Source: Halalkalicoccus jeotgali B3 (GTDB lineage: Archaea; Halobacteriota; Halobacteria; Halobacteriales; Halalkalicoccaceae). Taken from it: a DNA stretch of 64,000 nt. Both the position numbers and the translations under genes were made by a program. Below are positions 46,625 through 55,182 of the stretch, one piece after another (the stretch's first letter is position 1; each line of letters starts with the position of its first letter). The DNA lies in the NCBI RefSeq assembly GCF_000196895.1, contig NC_014299.1, positions 248,001 through 312,000 of the forward strand, given 5' to 3'. The notes beneath the pieces are model-generated. The model had not been told where the DNA came from, searched no databases, and was given only the letters and a program-made list of their open reading frames with translations.

Positions 46625-47782
46625 CTATTCGGAGGGATCAGTAGTCCGAACTGCCTGCTGGCGACATGCCTGGTAGATCTCTGTTCCCCACTCGATCAGA
46701 TCTTCGTGGGTACTGACAATAATCGCCGTATGCCGACCTTCACCTACCTCATTGTACGTCCCGATAGCAATCTTTTGCTCATCATACAGTCCAATACCGA
46801 GCGTCAATCGCTCATCCAACCGAAGCAGATCGTAGTGCTCGTATGACGAGGTATCCAATAGGTACTGCATATCTTCGTTCTGAGCGATTTTCTCATAGAC
46901 GGAAGCGTCAATGATGCCTTCTCCATGCATTCCCAGCGAGAGCAGCCGGTAGTACATCTTGAATAGCGTTGGAGAATAGACCGATGTCAACGATCGATAG
47001 TTTGAGATTCGAGGATCACAGAGCTTGAGAGCCGCTTCGCTGACTAACCCCGGTGAACCAGGAGTTGAAACTACGAGATCGGCCTCCTGCAGAGCGTACG
47101 TTGGAAAGTCAGACCAACGCGGAGAAAGACGTTGGAGGAAGGGTGCTTTCTCTATTGCTTGTTCGGCTACTACCTCGAGATGTTCGTAGGCATGGAGAGT
47201 ATCTTTACCTGAAGAAGTTAGCTGATAAGAATGGCCATCAGCGTCGCACCAGCCGTACCCAGCAAACGAGTGCAGTGCCCGCCAGACTGTTGTATGAGAG
47301 GGAGATTCTGGAGTATCAGATATTACCTCTCCAGGAGTCACAGGATGTACAGAAAGCGTCCGTAGTAATTCTATACGGCGCTGTGAACGGGTTATATCTG
47401 CCAGTTGCGTTTGGTTGGCTTCGTCAAGAAACCTCTCCAGTGACTGGAGGATGGACTGCCCACTCACCGTCAACCGGTATTCATTAGTATCCGACATCTG
47501 GTTGAGAAGGCCTAACGACAGACAATCCGAAAGGTGCGAAGAGGCGGTTCGTCGTGCAACATCTGCTTGCCTCGCGATTGCAGATGCTCCAGCTGATGAG
47601 TCACACTCTTGTAGTGCCTGTAATACCGCAAGGCGACTGGAATCACTGAGCCCGTTGATGAACTCGCGAACGATGATGCGTTTATCAGTAAGTGGATTCC
47701 GTGCTATACGCTCTCTGTCTGAATCGGCCACTTCCGTGTATCCCCCCACCATTTCTCTATAACTGCGTTCGACTCTGGACAC
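46625..47782 (-). CDS. FilR1-type two-domain transcriptional regulator
   Basis: 385 residues; an internal Met at residue 11 may be the start. Two winged helices come first: about 40-110 (LSDSSRLAVLQALQECDSSA, ADVARRTASSHLSDCLSLGL) and about 130-200 (RRIELLRTLSVHPVTPGEVI, SHTTVWRALHSFAGYGW). The C-terminal part (about 250-375) follows the FilR1/DUF1724 middle-domain pattern: ISNYRSLTSVYSPTLFKMYY ... RLTLGIGLYDEQKIAIGTYN. It is divergent from the P450 gene (118-bp gap) and upstream of the GGGPS homologue, so it probably controls both. Confidence 0.78.
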   Translation of the reverse strand: MSRVERSYREMVGGYTEVADSDRERIARNPLTDKRIIVREFINGLSDSSRLAVLQALQECDSSAGASAIARQADVARRTASSHLSDCLSLGLLNQMSDTNEYRLTVSGQSILQSLERFLDEANQTQLADITRSQRRIELLRTLSVHPVTPGEVISDTPESPSHTTVWRALHSFAGYGWCDADGHSYQLTSSGKDTLHAYEHLEVVAEQAIEKAPFLQRLSPRWSDFPTYALQEADLVVSTPGSPGLVSEAALKLCDPRISNYRSLTSVYSPTLFKMYYRLLSLGMHGEGIIDASVYEKIAQNEDMQYLLDTSSYEHYDLLRLDERLTLGIGLYDEQKIAIGTYNEVGEGRHTAIIVSTHEDLIEWGTEIYQACRQQAVRTTDPSE

Positions 47783-47899
47783 CGACGGCAGAATAAGAAT
47801 TGCTATCTGGCGATAATATCACGTATAATAGTCTCTGGGGCAGTTATTGAGGGGTACTGATGAATAGCGTTTACATGTGAGCATATATGATCCTGTAAT

Positions 47900-49225
47900 A
47901 TGGCCTCTCCGCTTCCGCCAACACCTACTGGTCATCCTGTAGTCGGTCACGCACTCCGATTTGCTCGTGGCCCGTTTGAGTTCGTCGACGATGCAACGAC
48001 GGAGTGTGGCGACGCCTATCGAATGGAGCTTCCTGGTTCAAACGACATCTATGCACTCTGCCATCCAGAGTACTTCGAGCACGTTCTCGTGGCAGAGGTC
48101 GATTCGTTCACCAAAACCGAGGACTACCAGCAAGCATTCGGAAACGGGTTGCTGTCCACTGATGACTCACAGTGGCGCACACAACGGAACACCCTCCAAC
48201 CGCTATTCTATCGGGACCACATCATGGATTTTGCCGATCAGATGAGCATGTGTACGCAGCGCCGCCTTGAGACGTGGCATGAAGGACAAACGCATGATAT
48301 CGAATCCGAAATGAAGAATCTGACCTTTGAGATCCTCTTCTCGACTCTATTCGGCCGTGAAGTACAACCCGGCGAAGATGCTGAGCTTCGCGAGGCTGCT
48401 GACGGGATTAACGACTGGTTCGTACCTTCATCTTGGATGCTCCCCAACTGGATCCCAACGCCTGCTCGTCGCCGTTTCAAGCAGTCCAAATCCCGGCTTC
48501 GTGAGGAAGTTCGAGCCATCTTTGCAGACAATCGCGAACAATCACTCACAGAGAGCAAGGATATCCTCTCGCAGCTTCGTCGTGTCCACAATACGGATGC
48601 AGGTCTCTCGAAGAAAGAAATCGAGGATCAGCTCGTCACAATGGTCTTTGCGGGATACGAAACCACTGCGGTAGCTCTCGCATTTGCATGGTACTCCCTC
48701 TCTGATGATCCCGAAATTCGACGGGAGTTCCATCAGGAACTCGATATGGTGCTTGATGGACGGACACCGACGTTCAATGATCTCCCAGAGTTAGAGGTCA
48801 CAGAGCGGATCGTTAAAGAAACACTCCGGTTGTTCCCGCCTGTCCATACGATTCCCCGCCGGACGAAACGGCCCGTCGAATTTGATGGATTCCACGTACC
48901 AGAAGGCGAAGAAGTCCATCTAGCTGTACTTCATGCACATCGTGATCCGACTATCTATGCGAATCCCACAGAATTTCAGCCCGACCGGTGGAAGGACGAC
49001 TTAGAGGACGAAATACACGACTTCGGATATATCCCGTTCGGAGGAGGACGTCGAACGTGTATCGGCCGAGAGTTTGCGCTGTTGGAAGCGAAAATCGTAC
49101 TAGCGACGATTGGACAGCACTTCCAGCTTACCGCTGACCATACAACAGACATTGAACTAGAGCCCCAGATCACTACTCAGTCAAAGAATGGAATTCCAAT
49201 GACAGTCCAGCCACGAGAGGAATGA
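47900..49225 (+). CDS. Cytochrome P450
   Basis: 441 residues, soluble, no membrane anchor. Haem-ligand loop FGGGRRTCIGREFAL with Cys387. I-helix oxygen site AGYETTAVAL (251-260). K-helix ExxR is KETLRLFP (Glu307, Arg310). Meander FQPDRW is present. The N-terminus PLPPTPTGHPVVGHALRFAR is P450-like. It needs a ferredoxin/reductase supplied from elsewhere. It is divergent from the FilR1 regulator and next to a GGGPS homologue, so an isoprenoid substrate is an inference worth testing. Confidence 0.93.
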   Translation: MASPLPPTPTGHPVVGHALRFARGPFEFVDDATTECGDAYRMELPGSNDIYALCHPEYFEHVLVAEVDSFTKTEDYQQAFGNGLLSTDDSQWRTQRNTLQPLFYRDHIMDFADQMSMCTQRRLETWHEGQTHDIESEMKNLTFEILFSTLFGREVQPGEDAELREAADGINDWFVPSSWMLPNWIPTPARRRFKQSKSRLREEVRAIFADNREQSLTESKDILSQLRRVHNTDAGLSKKEIEDQLVTMVFAGYETTAVALAFAWYSLSDDPEIRREFHQELDMVLDGRTPTFNDLPELEVTERIVKETLRLFPPVHTIPRRTKRPVEFDGFHVPEGEEVHLAVLHAHRDPTIYANPTEFQPDRWKDDLEDEIHDFGYIPFGGGRRTCIGREFALLEAKIVLATIGQHFQLTADHTTDIELEPQITTQSKNGIPMTVQPREE

Positions 49226-49545
49226 TATCCATCTACGAACGAATGAGGGGGATGTAACAGTTAATTTGTCATGCTTTGATTGCGTGGCTATTGCAGGGTG
49301 TTTCACGGTGTGAACGTCCATGCAATTATATCTCTTCCAGCGGTTGCTCCATCTACAGAGAAATCACAACCAGAGAAGGTCAAAAATCAATCTTGACCAC
49401 ATGGGAATTCGCTGTCTAACTCCGTTCGGAAGCAGTGTCCGACCATCACCGTAGGACCGTGAATATCGGACGACTGCTTCTGTAGTGACGGAGGACGTCA
49501 GTGTATCGAATAGTGTGCGACCGAACGGATCACAATCCACTACAC
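49226..49545. other. No gene recognised
   Basis: 320 bp between the P450 gene and the second Cys-rich module. 'gtttcacggtgtgaacgtcc' near 49300 resembles the right half of the palindrome repeat but lacks its flanking blocks. No coding sequence supported. Confidence 0.4.
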
Positions 49546-49653
49546 ATGACGCCAATCACACCACGAAGCCCTGAGAATAAATGCTTTCTCACGGTACCAG
49601 CTGACCATCTAGCACAGCCTGCAGACCACCTGATCAAGGAGGAGACGATCTAA
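49546..49653 (+). CDS. Possible 35-residue leader protein of the diverged module
   Basis: ATG at 49546 opens MTPITPRSPENKCFLTVPAD, then HLAQPADHLIKEETI. Its stop overlaps the next ATG as TAATG, matching the overlap between 282-488 and 482-1237 in the first module. It lacks the CxxC pair, with a single Cys and two His. It may be a decayed form of that protein or a chance frame; the coupling is the main argument for it. Confidence 0.3.
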   Translation: MTPITPRSPENKCFLTVPADHLAQPADHLIKEETI

Positions 49654-50324
49654 TGCGAGTCGAGATCGACACCAGCCTCACCCAACTGTTCGCTGACACT
49701 CACCTCCCAACCGGGTCGACATGCACTCATTGCGATCACCCGTTTGACGCCGACGATCGCTGTATTCTGCTTGCAATCTGTCCAGAGGACGCATCAGCTT
49801 ACACACTCACAGGGCCCTCCTGTCCCGATTGTGCCTATCAGACCATCTCCTCACCGACACTCGGATACAGTGAGCACCTCCTTACAGCACATCTTACGAC
49901 AACAGCACACTCAAACGACGGGGCTCTCATCCTTTCGGACGTCCACACGATCCAAACAAGCCCGCCAAGCGAAGGATCAGCCATCACTGACGGGCCAGTA
50001 GCACTCGTTCCGACCGCTGACCTACCAGAACTCACAAACACTACCTACCATATCGAATGCGACGACGAGCAGCGGACACCACTGTGCAACTGTTCGCTCG
50101 ACACAGAATACACGCGCGTTGCGTTCGCCGATCTCGAAACACCGAGCGCACACTGCTGTCAGACCTGCCGCAGCGTCTCTCAGAACAAAGATTGCTCGCT
50201 AAGAGAGAACCTCCACTACACCCAGGCTGAGACTGCTGGGTCACCTCCCAACCCAGCAATCGGCGAGCTCCAGCGAGCCAGACGCCCAGCACCAGGAACG
50301 AGCGCTCACGCCCACCAAGAGTAG
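49653..50324 (+). CDS. Cysteine-rich protein of the repeat module (copy G)
   Basis: 223 residues, a diverged homologue of 482-1237. Shared plan: TSLTQLFADTHLPTGSTC start, C24-x2-C27, C57-x2-C60, SSPTLGYSEHLLTAHL, TYHIECDDEQRTPLCNCSL, EYTRVAFADLE and a CQTC pair. It ends ARRPAPGTSAHAHQE where the other ends GARTQLHQSQE. The terminal C2HC-type finger of copy A is missing. Followed after 157 bp by a coiled-coil gene, as in the first module. Low base identity but the same order implies an old divergence. Function unknown. Confidence 0.7.
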   Translation: MRVEIDTSLTQLFADTHLPTGSTCTHCDHPFDADDRCILLAICPEDASAYTLTGPSCPDCAYQTISSPTLGYSEHLLTAHLTTTAHSNDGALILSDVHTIQTSPPSEGSAITDGPVALVPTADLPELTNTTYHIECDDEQRTPLCNCSLDTEYTRVAFADLETPSAHCCQTCRSVSQNKDCSLRENLHYTQAETAGSPPNPAIGELQRARRPAPGTSAHAHQE

Positions 50325-50481
50325 TCCATACGAGAATGAGTGGACACTCCCACAGCGACAGCGCTCACTACAAACTGAGAGGCTTGCTGCTCGTTAGCGA
50401 GTCCTCACCAACGAGCTACGCGTCTGTACCGTTCTCTAGCCACGAGACAGGCCTGACCGTCTCACTCTCACTCTCTTTCCA
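50325..50481 (+). promoter_or_regulatory. Spacer of the diverged module
   Basis: Corresponds to 1238-1413 in position and partly in sequence: 'cacagcgacagcgct', 'ctgagaggc', 'agccacgagacaggcc' and a final 'ccgtctcac' before 'ctttccaatgaccgac'. The retained CGTCTC close to the start supports a regulatory role for that half-site. Confidence 0.45.
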
Positions 50482-51333
50482 ATGACCGACACTACTACGA
50501 CCAAGAGTATCGCTACCAATCGACCGACGGCCGACAATTCTACACTCGAAGCCGTTTGTGATCGTCTTGAGCAGCTCACCGACCGTGTCGATGAGCTTGA
50601 AACCGAACTCACACGGAAGGAAGATCGGATCGACGATCTCGAAAACACGGTCGCCGAGCAGGACACTATTCTAAATGCCGTCAGAAAGAAAACGGGCAAC
50701 ACTCGTGAGATGGTGCGAGAACTCCAGGAACGTGAGCTCGAGAAAAACGCGCACCTACGCTGGGAGAACGTCTATCCGCACAAGAACGATTTCGAGATCA
50801 CCGCTGATAATTTCGAAAGATTCACCAAAGACGATGGCACCACGTACGCCCGCATTCCCGGTGGTGAGGATCCTCTCAACCGCGGCGGCGAACCAGCACT
50901 CACGCCAGGCGATCTGCTCCCTATTCAGCAGCTCGCACGGATGGATGATGATATGCTTCACTCGGCCGCTTCATCGAAGCCCATGCGACTTGCAGCAGAG
51001 GTCTGGCAGGATCACGAACAAACCCAGAGTAGGCTCTGGAACAAGGGTTGCAACGGGGTGCGCGAATACATCGATGCCGGTGAACTCGCCCAGTGGCTTC
51101 GCCACAACGAGCCGGGCGTGAGCAAGGAGTACAGCCAGAAGCTTGCCAGTCGAACGATCGATGCACTCACCGATCTCACGAAAGGCAGGCTCTACGTTAA
51201 ACAGAAGAATCGTCGGAAGGACGGGCTCTCATACAAGGAACGGCGCGTCGTCCTTCCTGAAGAGTCCGAGATTCCTGGTGAGACCACACTCGAGACGGAC
51301 TCTCCGGAGACAGCTGACGTCGGTGGCGAGTGA
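50482..51333 (+). CDS. Coiled-coil protein of the repeat module (copy G, different C-terminal domain)
   Basis: 283 residues. The N-terminal 60 residues match the family (MTDTTTTKSIATNRPTADN, then LEQLTDRVDELETELTRKED). After DDLENTVAEQDTILNAVRKK the sequence is unrelated to copies A and D: a 200-residue domain with NAHLRWENVYPHKNDFEITA, EVWQDHEQTQSRLWNKGCNG, AQWLRHNEPGVSKEYSQKLA and TIDALTDLTKGRLYVKQKNR. The last part again looks like a basic winged helix (KLASRTIDAL..., Arg/Lys-rich wing). So the module keeps its N-terminal coiled coil and swaps the DNA-binding domain. Function unknown. Confidence 0.7.
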   Translation: MTDTTTTKSIATNRPTADNSTLEAVCDRLEQLTDRVDELETELTRKEDRIDDLENTVAEQDTILNAVRKKTGNTREMVRELQERELEKNAHLRWENVYPHKNDFEITADNFERFTKDDGTTYARIPGGEDPLNRGGEPALTPGDLLPIQQLARMDDDMLHSAASSKPMRLAAEVWQDHEQTQSRLWNKGCNGVREYIDAGELAQWLRHNEPGVSKEYSQKLASRTIDALTDLTKGRLYVKQKNRRKDGLSYKERRVVLPEESEIPGETTLETDSPETADVGGE

Positions 51334-51678
51334 TGTCCCCGGGCCCTAATCCCCGTGAGAACGGGTTAACGCTCTAACAAGAACTTATCCAGTCCCCACG
51401 CAAGCGGTTGTTTGGACGGTACGATTACTAGCGGGTACGTCCCGTGAACGGCTGGTGACGGCTCTAGCCAAGGACCCCCTTGAGAGGTTCCACTCTCGAC
51501 AACGGCTGTCCATGGAGACTCGGCCTGTCTATACCCGTCATTTCTACCAGTATCGAGTAGCGGAATCCTCTGTTCAACGATGGCGTCAGTATACTTCTGT
51601 TGCCGCTGCTATCTGTTTCGAGTAAACCAATCCCTAGTAGACAACCGTTCCAATGAGAACTGAACTACGGGAGTCTTA
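51334..51678. other. Intergenic region with a short hairpin
   Basis: Just after the coiled-coil gene, CCCGT-gaga-ACGGG (51352-51365) forms a small hairpin that could help end transcription. The palindrome repeat found after copies A, B and D is absent. The rest shows no gene and should contain the promoter of the aspartoacylase-like gene. Confidence 0.4.
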
Positions 51679-52536
51679 TTGAAGCTCACACTGAAGTCTC
51701 TACTGGTGAGATACCGATCCCTCCTTCCAGTCGGGGCTACCACCCTGACTGGCGCACTGTTTGCCGGTGTGGCGGCACTTCGATCATGCCAACACTCCCC
51801 GAAGCGTTCACTCAAACGCGCCATGGACGCGCTCAATCAGGATCGAATCGTCAAGACCCTCATGAAAGGAACCAACCGCGAGACGGAGGTCTACGAAGTC
51901 AACGGCCCCAAGGAGGGTCCGACAGCGGTGATTATTGGCGGGATGCACGGCAATGAGGTCAACGGTTATCGGGTTGCGGCCAACGCCACGAATTGGGAGC
52001 TCGACGCGGGTCGATTACTTGTGATCCCGCTGGCCAATATCGTCGCTATCGAACGAAACAGCCGCCAAGGACCGGATGGCGACCTCAACCGATTATTTCC
52101 CAGCGGACAGAAACCTGAAAGCGCTCTCGCTCGTGCGATCTGGGGCGTCGTCGAGGACACCGATCCAGACGTCGTGATCGATCTCCATCGTTCTCGCGGG
52201 CTATTCAATACCCATCATCGGTGGATTGGGCAAGTACTTCTCCTGACGGAAGCACATGGAGACAGAGCAATCGATACCGCAGAATATGTCGTCGATTATA
52301 TGAACGAAAATTACGTGCCTCGGACGATGCGATTTCATCGGTTTACAATGGCGGACATTCACGATACCGACCGGGACACTGGGATGCTTATTCAGAAGGT
52401 CCAGCGCGATATAGGCGCTCCAGGCTTTCTCATTGAGTCGACGGAGTTCCTGCTCGATCTTGAGACGCAACTTCGGTGGACCACGACGATAACCGAACAA
52501 CTGCTCGACCAGAATGGGATCCAGCGAACTGCATGA
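51679..52536 (+). CDS. Succinylglutamate desuccinylase/aspartoacylase family protein
   Basis: 285 residues from a TTG at 51679; the true start is uncertain. The zinc-binding His90 and Glu93 are in IIGGMHGNEVNGYR. DLNRLFPSG is the substrate-binding Asn-Arg block. The third zinc ligand His171 is in VVIDLHRSRGLFN. The Glu in GAPGFLIESTEFLLDL could be the general base. An N-terminal hydrophobic stretch (LLPVGATTLTGALFAGVAAL) suggests a membrane anchor or signal, unusual for the family. It should hydrolyse an N-acyl amino acid or a related amide or ester. Its stop overlaps the start of the next gene (ATGA). Confidence 0.8.
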   Translation: MKLTLKSLLVRYRSLLPVGATTLTGALFAGVAALRSCQHSPKRSLKRAMDALNQDRIVKTLMKGTNRETEVYEVNGPKEGPTAVIIGGMHGNEVNGYRVAANATNWELDAGRLLVIPLANIVAIERNSRQGPDGDLNRLFPSGQKPESALARAIWGVVEDTDPDVVIDLHRSRGLFNTHHRWIGQVLLLTEAHGDRAIDTAEYVVDYMNENYVPRTMRFHRFTMADIHDTDRDTGMLIQKVQRDIGAPGFLIESTEFLLDLETQLRWTTTITEQLLDQNGIQRTA

Positions 52537-52835
52537 TGGGTGAACGCGTTACTCTCAGAAAGCTCGTCATCGCGCCTGTTGTTTGGGTAAGTTTCGCGCT
52601 GTTGGTCTTTCCGCTTGCTCTGAGCGATATTGACTCGCGATTATTTTCCCCGCTTGCAGTCCCGGGATACGTCCTGTTTGTCTGCATGACGGTCATCGGA
52701 GATATCCTCCCCAAAGTTCGAAATTTTGGCTTCCGACTCTACTGGGTGCCCTTTATTGTCGTCTGTTATGGGGTCTCACTTACTCTTGGAGCTGGCTACT
52801 ATGCGCTTTGTCGACGATACACTATACAACGATAA
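52533..52835 (+). CDS. Small membrane protein coupled to the aspartoacylase-like gene
   Basis: 100 residues from MMGERVTLRKLVIAPVVWVS. Three hydrophobic segments: VIAPVVWVSFALLVFPLAL, LAVPGYVLFVCMTVIGDIL and YWVPFIVVCYGVSLTLGAGY. The ATG overlaps the stop of the upstream gene, so it is co-translated. It may anchor or accompany the hydrolase. No family recognised. Confidence 0.55.
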   Translation: MMGERVTLRKLVIAPVVWVSFALLVFPLALSDIDSRLFSPLAVPGYVLFVCMTVIGDILPKVRNFGFRLYWVPFIVVCYGVSLTLGAGYYALCRRYTIQR

Positions 52836-52889
52836 TACGAGGATTTTTGAGATATCTGTGGTGTCGGAAAGTAGTGAAGACGGATCACA

Positions 52890-53036
52890 TCTACGAACAC
52901 CGACATCGAAGACCCAACCCAGGGTCTGGACGCACCATCCGAGGAGAGACCCGATGAGGGCGCCGATCCCGACGACGCGGTCTCCCAGACTACCGGTACA
53001 CCGTTGGAACACAACTGTAGGCTCCCTAAGCTGTGA
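52890..53036 (+). pseudogene. Middle fragment of the coiled-coil gene (copy H)
   Basis: In one frame: TDIEDPTQGLDAPSEERPDE, then DAVSQTTGTPLEHNCRLPKL and a stop at 53034. This lines up with ITDVEDQIQELETT ... GSQTTTTETPLERICTLPEH of copy A. Only the end of the coiled coil and the Thr-rich linker remain. It is the most eroded copy and supports a long history of the family in this replicon. Confidence 0.55.
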
Positions 53037-53073
53037 TCGTTATCGGTGAACGGACATCGATCTCAAGCCAGTG

Positions 53074-53406
53074 TCACTCAACGTATTCTCGCAACAGAGC
53101 AACAGCCTGATCGACGATCTCTTCGGTGAGCCTTCCTTGCCAATCGGTGATCCACTCCGTCTTCACTGAATTTACCGACCACGGCATTATCGAACTCGAT
53201 TTAGGGGCACCTCCTTCTTGCCAGTGCTCATCCAGGAGTACGATTCGTTCGTCATGCCACGTTCGCGTCGTCAGTGAAAGAGTGATATACTGTTCACCGT
53301 GAAACGGTGTCTCTGCTCGATTGATGAGCAGAAACGGGCGGCCAGTTGTGCTCTCATCTTTGAACGGGTCCGCTGCGAGCACAACGTCTCCGCGTTGCAT
53401 ACTCAT
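53074..53406 (-). CDS. PemK/MazF-type toxin
   Basis: 110 residues. The start MSMQRGDVVLAADPFKDEST is the first strand and loop of the PemK/MazF fold. GRPFLLINRAETPFHGEQYI and LSLTTRTWHDERIVL follow. The usual 'kpRPavVi' is changed to GRPFLLIN. Family members are ribosome-dependent or free mRNA interferases neutralised by a partner. The start overlaps the stop of the upstream HTH gene (ATGA), as expected of a toxin-antitoxin operon with the antitoxin first. Confidence 0.75.
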   Translation of the reverse strand: MSMQRGDVVLAADPFKDESTTGRPFLLINRAETPFHGEQYITLSLTTRTWHDERIVLLDEHWQEGGAPKSSSIMPWSVNSVKTEWITDWQGRLTEEIVDQAVALLREYVE

Positions 53407-53786
53407 CCGGATGGGTCTTCAGCAGCGTGTTCACGCCATTCGTCGAGATCCTCTGCACCGAACCGCTCATCCAGATCCGTTATCGTCCGATGGAATCGAA
53501 ACGCATCGTGGACTCGTTGCTCATCACCGATCGCCCAGTAGTCACCCTTGTGCTGGACTAGCTCCCGATCCTGTAGCCGACGGAGAACAGTCCCGATCGA
53601 ACTCTTCTTGATACTGGCCCCTTCTGCAATCTCGGAGGGTGTGAAGGCCTTGTCGTTGTTCCGATAGAGGAATCGAACGACCTTTTCAGCGTTCGTAACC
53701 TCGGTCAGCTCCTCACTGCTGCCGTCAGTGAACGTTTCAATATCGATTGGCATGTCTGTCAGTAGTGTCTCTAGTGTCATAAGCAC
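53403..53786 (-). CDS. Winged-helix antitoxin-like partner
   Basis: 127 residues; a second Met two codons in is an equal start. Residues 30-90 form a winged helix: NAEKVVRFLYRNNDKAFTPS, EIAEGASIKKSSIGTVLRRL, RELVQHKGDYWAIG. An acidic tail with EDLDEWREHAAEDPSG could wrap the toxin. It is upstream of and overlapping the PemK/MazF-type gene. An HTH of this kind, rather than AbrB or RHH, as partner of a MazF-like toxin seems to be a haloarchaeal arrangement. Confidence 0.68.
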   Translation of the reverse strand: MLMTLETLLTDMPIDIETFTDGSSEELTEVTNAEKVVRFLYRNNDKAFTPSEIAEGASIKKSSIGTVLRRLQDRELVQHKGDYWAIGDEQRVHDAFRFHRTITDLDERFGAEDLDEWREHAAEDPSG

Positions 53787-53929
53787 TTGCTCGTCATTGG
53801 GTCATCGATATCACTACTACAGTATCGCAGTATAGACTTTGGAAATATGATATTTCTTAGTAGGTACTAGTAATTCTATTTGATTCTACCGAACTACCCA
53901 ACGTACTTTTTGTGGCATTTCCGAACCTA

Positions 53930-54181
53930 TCAAGATGTCTCCTGGGTAGCCTGTATCCAATCTTTGATGAGTTCGTTTACGTTGTAGAAGATAATCCCTA
54001 CTGTAAGCAGGGTTGTTGTGAGAGAGACAATAAATCCTGGAGCGCCGCCGATAGTAGTGCCAACTAGACCACCGACAATTCCAACGATCATCAGCTCAAC
54101 CCATGTTATCAAGATCCGCGAGCTGAGACGGGGCGTTGATGCGTTGCTACTCTTGTCGATCGCCTTGTTGTTGTCATTCAT
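53930..54181 (-). CDS. Small membrane protein downstream of cydB
   Basis: 83 residues with two hydrophobic segments (ITWVELMIVGIVGGLVGTTI and GFIVSLTTTLLTVGIIFYNV). Its ATG overlaps the cydB stop as TAATG, so it is surely part of the cydAB operon. It is larger than the about 37-residue CydX. It may be an accessory subunit of the oxidase. Confidence 0.6.
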   Translation of the reverse strand: MNDNNKAIDKSSNASTPRLSSRILITWVELMIVGIVGGLVGTTIGGAPGFIVSLTTTLLTVGIIFYNVNELIKDWIQATQETS

Positions 54182-55182
54182 TAGTATGACTCATCTGCCT
54201 CTATTGGACCACTGAACACCGAGTAAAGGACGCCAAAGTAGAGGAAGATCAACGGCAACAAGAGCGCAGCCCCAATTGACATAATATTCAGCGGTAGCGG
54301 TGAAACAATAGCTGTCCCAACAGTGAGTCCCTCAACACGATCAATAGCCGGATACATCAATCCGGCAATGATACTAACTAATGTAAAAACGAGCCCTGCA
54401 CCAGCAATAAATGCCACATAGTAGCGATCAGAGCGTGTTGCTACCGCATAGATTCCAGTAAGAACGAGATTTACGACGACAAGGCCTACAACTAAGAGCG
54501 ATAGCAAAGCCGAGCGTAATTCAGGGGCAGTAAGATACACGGCACTCAGCGTCAGTACGACTAGAATGAGATAGAGTGCAAGTGCTCGATAGCCATCCGT
54601 TTTGAACTCGTCACGCAACTCGTTACGCGTCTTTAATCGAAGGAATGCGACGCCATCAACGACAGTCAGTGTGACGACCGTCAGCCCCACGATAATTCCT
54701 GGTAGCGTCATAAGGGTTGTTGCACCGAGCAACCAGTTCGCTAGGAATATCCCAAGTAAAAACGGTGCTGCGAAACTTCCGACGATGAACGCTCGTCCCC
54801 ACCACCGCTGCCAGGGTTCGTCTTCACGCTGTTCGTACATCTCAGGTGCAAGACCACGGAGAATGAGTGCCCCGAGAATAGCAAACATCAGCAAGTAGTG
54901 GCGACTGAACAGATTCGCATACACAGCTGGGAAGGCTGCGAACAATGCGCCGCCGAACACAACCAACCACACTTCGTTACCGTCCCAGAACGGCGTGATA
55001 GCTGCGAGCAACTGCTCACGCTCGTGCTTGTCGTCTCGAGTTGCAAATAGGATCCCGACACCGAAGTCGAACCCATCGAGAAAGAGAAACATCCCGAGGA
55101 TGAAAAATACGAGTCCAAACCAGATATCGGCCAGTGGGAGCCCAAACAGCGTGTCGCTTGCGAGGGTGCCAACGTCAGTCAT
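54181..55182 (-). CDS. cydB: Cytochrome bd oxidase subunit II
   Basis: 333 residues with eight or nine membrane helices. Family blocks: IWFGLVFFILGMFLFLDGFD, FGVGILFATRDDKHER, FWDGNEVWLVVFGGALFAAF and MLFAILGALILRGLAPEMYE. Subunit II stabilises the haem-bearing subunit I. It overlaps cydA by 8 bp. The bd oxidase reduces oxygen to water with quinol, has high oxygen affinity, and would serve under low oxygen in brines. Confidence 0.92.
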   Translation of the reverse strand: MTDVGTLASDTLFGLPLADIWFGLVFFILGMFLFLDGFDFGVGILFATRDDKHEREQLLAAITPFWDGNEVWLVVFGGALFAAFPAVYANLFSRHYLLMFAILGALILRGLAPEMYEQREDEPWQRWWGRAFIVGSFAAPFLLGIFLANWLLGATTLMTLPGIIVGLTVVTLTVVDGVAFLRLKTRNELRDEFKTDGYRALALYLILVVLTLSAVYLTAPELRSALLSLLVVGLVVVNLVLTGIYAVATRSDRYYVAFIAGAGLVFTLVSIIAGLMYPAIDRVEGLTVGTAIVSPLPLNIMSIGAALLLPLIFLYFGVLYSVFSGPIEADESY

